64,000 bases of DNA from MWBV01 sp964447315 (lineage in GTDB: Archaea; Nanobdellota; Nanobdellia; Pacearchaeales; GW2011-AR1): the NCBI GenBank assembly GCA_964447315.1, contig CAYURQ010000002.1, positions 26,587-90,586 on the forward strand. The letters are read 5' to 3'. Shown one piece after another: positions 62,521-64,000 of the stretch. Position 1 is the first letter of the stretch. Every line of letters begins with the position of its first letter. Under the pieces are notes generated by a model that did no database searches, was not told the DNA's origin, and saw only the letters and a program-made list of their open reading frames with translations. The position numbers and the translations under genes were made by a program.

Positions 62521-62541
62521 AATAATTTAAATTTTAAAGTC

Positions 62542-62745
62542 ATGAAAAAGTTTGATTTAAACGAAATTGGAGTACATTTAATTCTCATAATTTGTTCTTT
62601 CATATTTATAAGATATATGATAAATACAGCAAATGATTATCCTAAAGGGAGCCCTGAAAACCTTTTTGGAATCATTCTCGGATTAACTCTTGCCTTTGCA
62701 GTACTTGTTTATATATTTGCTATATTTTATTTCAAAAAAGAATAA
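62542..62745 (+). CDS. Small two-helix membrane protein (67 aa)
   Basis: Two membrane segments (VHLILIICSFIFIRYMI and LFGIILGLTLAFAVLVYIFAIFYF) separated by a short polar loop. It follows the previous gene by 21 nt with leader AAATTTTAAAGTC-ATG. No family recognised. Confidence 0.65.
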   Translation: MKKFDLNEIGVHLILIICSFIFIRYMINTANDYPKGSPENLFGIILGLTLAFAVLVYIFAIFYFKKE

Positions 62746-62781
62746 TCAACAAAAATATCAACAAAATAAATTTTAATTATC

Positions 62782-63267
62782 ATGAGAAATCTCATTATTT
62801 TTATCGAAATTATTGCATTATCTATGAATTTTTCAGAGATGAATGCGCAGAATCATGAAAACCAAAATCAAAGAATTGGTTTTGCTGGAGCTATTTTTAC
62901 TTCAACACCTTCAAAAGAATATGGTGTAGGAATTGAAGTTGCAACAGTAAAAAACAATGTAGGTTTTGGTGTTCAGGTTGAATATATTCCTGAAACAAAC
63001 CCAAATTTTGAATCTTCTACTTTTATAAGAGGATTTTTACTATTCAAAATAACAAATAATTTCTTCATTAAAACAGCTGCAGGAATTAAATCTCAGGGCA
63101 CAAAAATGACTGGTTTTCATCAGGATAATTACTTAGATGCTGGAATTGGACCTATTTTTTTAGTGAAGAAAGTTTATTTTGGAATTCAACCAAATATAAG
63201 CTTCTCAAGTAATGAAAGCCTTGAACTTTCAACAATTTCAGGAGTATTTGGATTAAAATTTCAATAA
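62782..63267 (+). CDS. Exported beta-barrel-like protein of Bacteroidota type (161 aa)
   Basis: N-terminal signal ending MNA-Q, then alternating amphipathic strands (IGFAGAIFTST, GVGIEVATVKNNVGFGVQVEYI, FIKTAAGIKSQG, VYFGIQPNISFSS, GVFGLKFQ), as in small outer-membrane beta-barrels of Bacteroidota. An archaeon has no use for such a barrel, so this supports a bacterial origin for the tail of the window. Leader TTTTAATTATC-ATG. Confidence 0.65.
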   Translation: MRNLIIFIEIIALSMNFSEMNAQNHENQNQRIGFAGAIFTSTPSKEYGVGIEVATVKNNVGFGVQVEYIPETNPNFESSTFIRGFLLFKITNNFFIKTAAGIKSQGTKMTGFHQDNYLDAGIGPIFLVKKVYFGIQPNISFSSNESLELSTISGVFGLKFQ

Positions 63268-63277
63268 ATTAAATGAT

Positions 63278-63625
63278 ATGAACCCTTTATTCATTAGGCT
63301 TTTAGCCATAGGATTATTAGGAGTAATTCTTTACTTGTTTTGGCAAGGAATGACTTATTTGCCTATTTTTCAAGCAGCAATTATAGCTTTGGTTGTTTTA
63401 GCTATTTTTGCAAAATCTCTTATGAGAATGAAGATTCCAAAAATTAAGATTAGTCCTCAAAGAAGAAAATCTTTTGGAATATTTTCATTGGTTATCATAG
63501 GTATTTTTGTTCTTAATTATTTTGGATATATAGCGTATTGCACAAGAAAATCTTTGATAATAATTTCTGTATTAATCCTTTTAGTTTATTTAGCTTTTTT
63601 TGAGCCAAGGCCCCAAAAAGCATGA
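63278..63625 (+). CDS. Membrane protein (115 aa)
   Basis: Four hydrophobic segments with a basic loop in the middle (RMKIPKIKISPQRRKS) and short ends. It starts 10 nt after the beta-barrel-like gene and is closed by the intrinsic terminator at 63632-63671, so it is the last gene of this group. No family recognised. Confidence 0.65.
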   Translation: MNPLFIRLLAIGLLGVILYLFWQGMTYLPIFQAAIIALVVLAIFAKSLMRMKIPKIKISPQRRKSFGIFSLVIIGIFVLNYFGYIAYCTRKSLIIISVLILLVYLAFFEPRPQKA

Positions 63626-63631
63626 TTTTAT

Positions 63632-63671
63632 AGAACCTCTTTGAACTTCACATTTGAAGAGGTTCTTTTTA
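63632..63671 (+). terminator. Intrinsic (Rho-independent) terminator
   Basis: A perfect 10-bp stem AGAACCTCTT / AAGAGGTTCT (63632-63641 and 63657-63666) with a 15-nt loop is followed directly by T5. This is a bacterial-type terminator; none of similar quality was noticed in the archaeal part. Confidence 0.85.
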
Positions 63672-63758
63672 CTTTTATTTTATATTTAGAAAAAATATTC
63701 TGTATAAAACAGAATCAAGATATAAAACAAAAATATTAACCTTTTAAATTTAGAAATC

Positions 63759-64000
63759 ATGGAAACAAAATTGGCATTAAGACTTTTAGAAGTAGTAAAA
63801 TCAGAATCTGAAATTCTCTCTATAATGGAGAAAACAGGTTATGATTCAGATGTTTGCCAAGCTGGAATCCCTCTTTTAAAACTAAATGAAAAATCAGAAT
63901 CTGAAATCCTCTCTATAATTGAAAAAACAGATTATGATTCAGATGTTTGCCAAGCTGGAATTCCTCTTTTGAAATCAGAATCTGAAATCCTCTCTATAAT
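63759..64000 (+). CDS. Repeat protein, 3' end outside the window
   Basis: Open from ATG 63759 (METKLALRLLEVVKSESEIL) to the window end. It consists of repeats of about 27-32 residues: KSESEILSI.EKT.YDSDVCQ followed by AGIPLLK, with a third unit just starting at the edge. The repeated DNA stretches are almost identical, indicating recent expansion. The family is not recognised. Leader TTTAGAAATC-ATG resembles the other genes of this group. Confidence 0.65.
   Translation, partial: METKLALRLLEVVKSESEILSIMEKTGYDSDVCQAGIPLLKLNEKSESEILSIIEKTDYDSDVCQAGIPLLKSESEILSI

Overview
The window reads as about 61.6 kb of a small-genome, AT-rich archaeal chromosome, most like a DPANN lineage near Pacearchaeota/Woesearchaeota, followed by about 2 kb that looks bacterial (Bacteroidota-like). 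The archaeal signs are an eL18-uL13-uS9 ribosomal protein operon, a tRNA-Leu(CAA) without encoded CCA, HerA/DUF87 ATPases, an archaeal-type Xer recombinase, and many genes whose ATG lies 24-28 nt downstream of an AT-rich TATA box (leaderless transcripts). A run of 100 N shows that this is a scaffolded, probably metagenomic, assembly. Lineage is inferred from gene style, not from a marker phylogeny.

Most of the DNA is devoted to the cell surface. From left to right: the 3' part of a membrane-anchored HerA-type ATPase (2-2113); a six-gene minus-strand operon led by a 53-aa AbrB-type regulator and encoding exported or membrane-anchored proteins (2118-8916); a divergent 4548-aa giant surface protein (9077-22723); a type I membrane protein (22760-24445); four minus-strand genes for lysine-rich, coiled-coil or membrane proteins (24455-26842, with the assembly gap); a complete 1174-aa ATPase with a large ectodomain and a coiled-coil neighbour (26962-31676); a run of small exported proteins with an ArsR-like regulator and a membrane metalloprotease (31760-37779); a winged-helix regulator 1 nt upstream of a second giant, 4429 aa (37842-51381); and more small exported paralogues (51574-54432).

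The most interesting point is that these genes share a few domains in different combinations. One domain, recognisable by W-x(3)-[YFV]-G-N-[VM] near its start and a [DE]-[IV]-[IVL]...V-[YF]...D-[FY]-[EQ]-x-[LIM] end block, appears as four stand-alone secreted proteins, as the C-terminus of the 621-aa and 4429-aa proteins and, in divergent form, as the ectodomain of the 1174-aa ATPase. A second domain, ending in GTCQGNIIFGAVQA, occurs in three exported proteins, two of them directly downstream of a member of the first family. I infer an ATPase-coupled surface assembly or sensing system built from swappable parts. I cannot name a described system that matches it.

From 54463 to 61613 the content is housekeeping and mobile-type: a HAD hydrolase, XerA-like integrase, a recombinase-domain protein without a catalytic domain, a DUF4389 protein, the ribosomal operon, tRNA-Leu with a degenerate tRNA-like copy beside it, and a coiled-coil protein paired with a soluble HerA-like ATPase. 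From 61957 onward, exported proteins with bacterial signal peptides, a repeated ATC-ATG leader and a strong intrinsic terminator suggest a chimeric join or a transfer. The window ends inside a repeat-protein gene.
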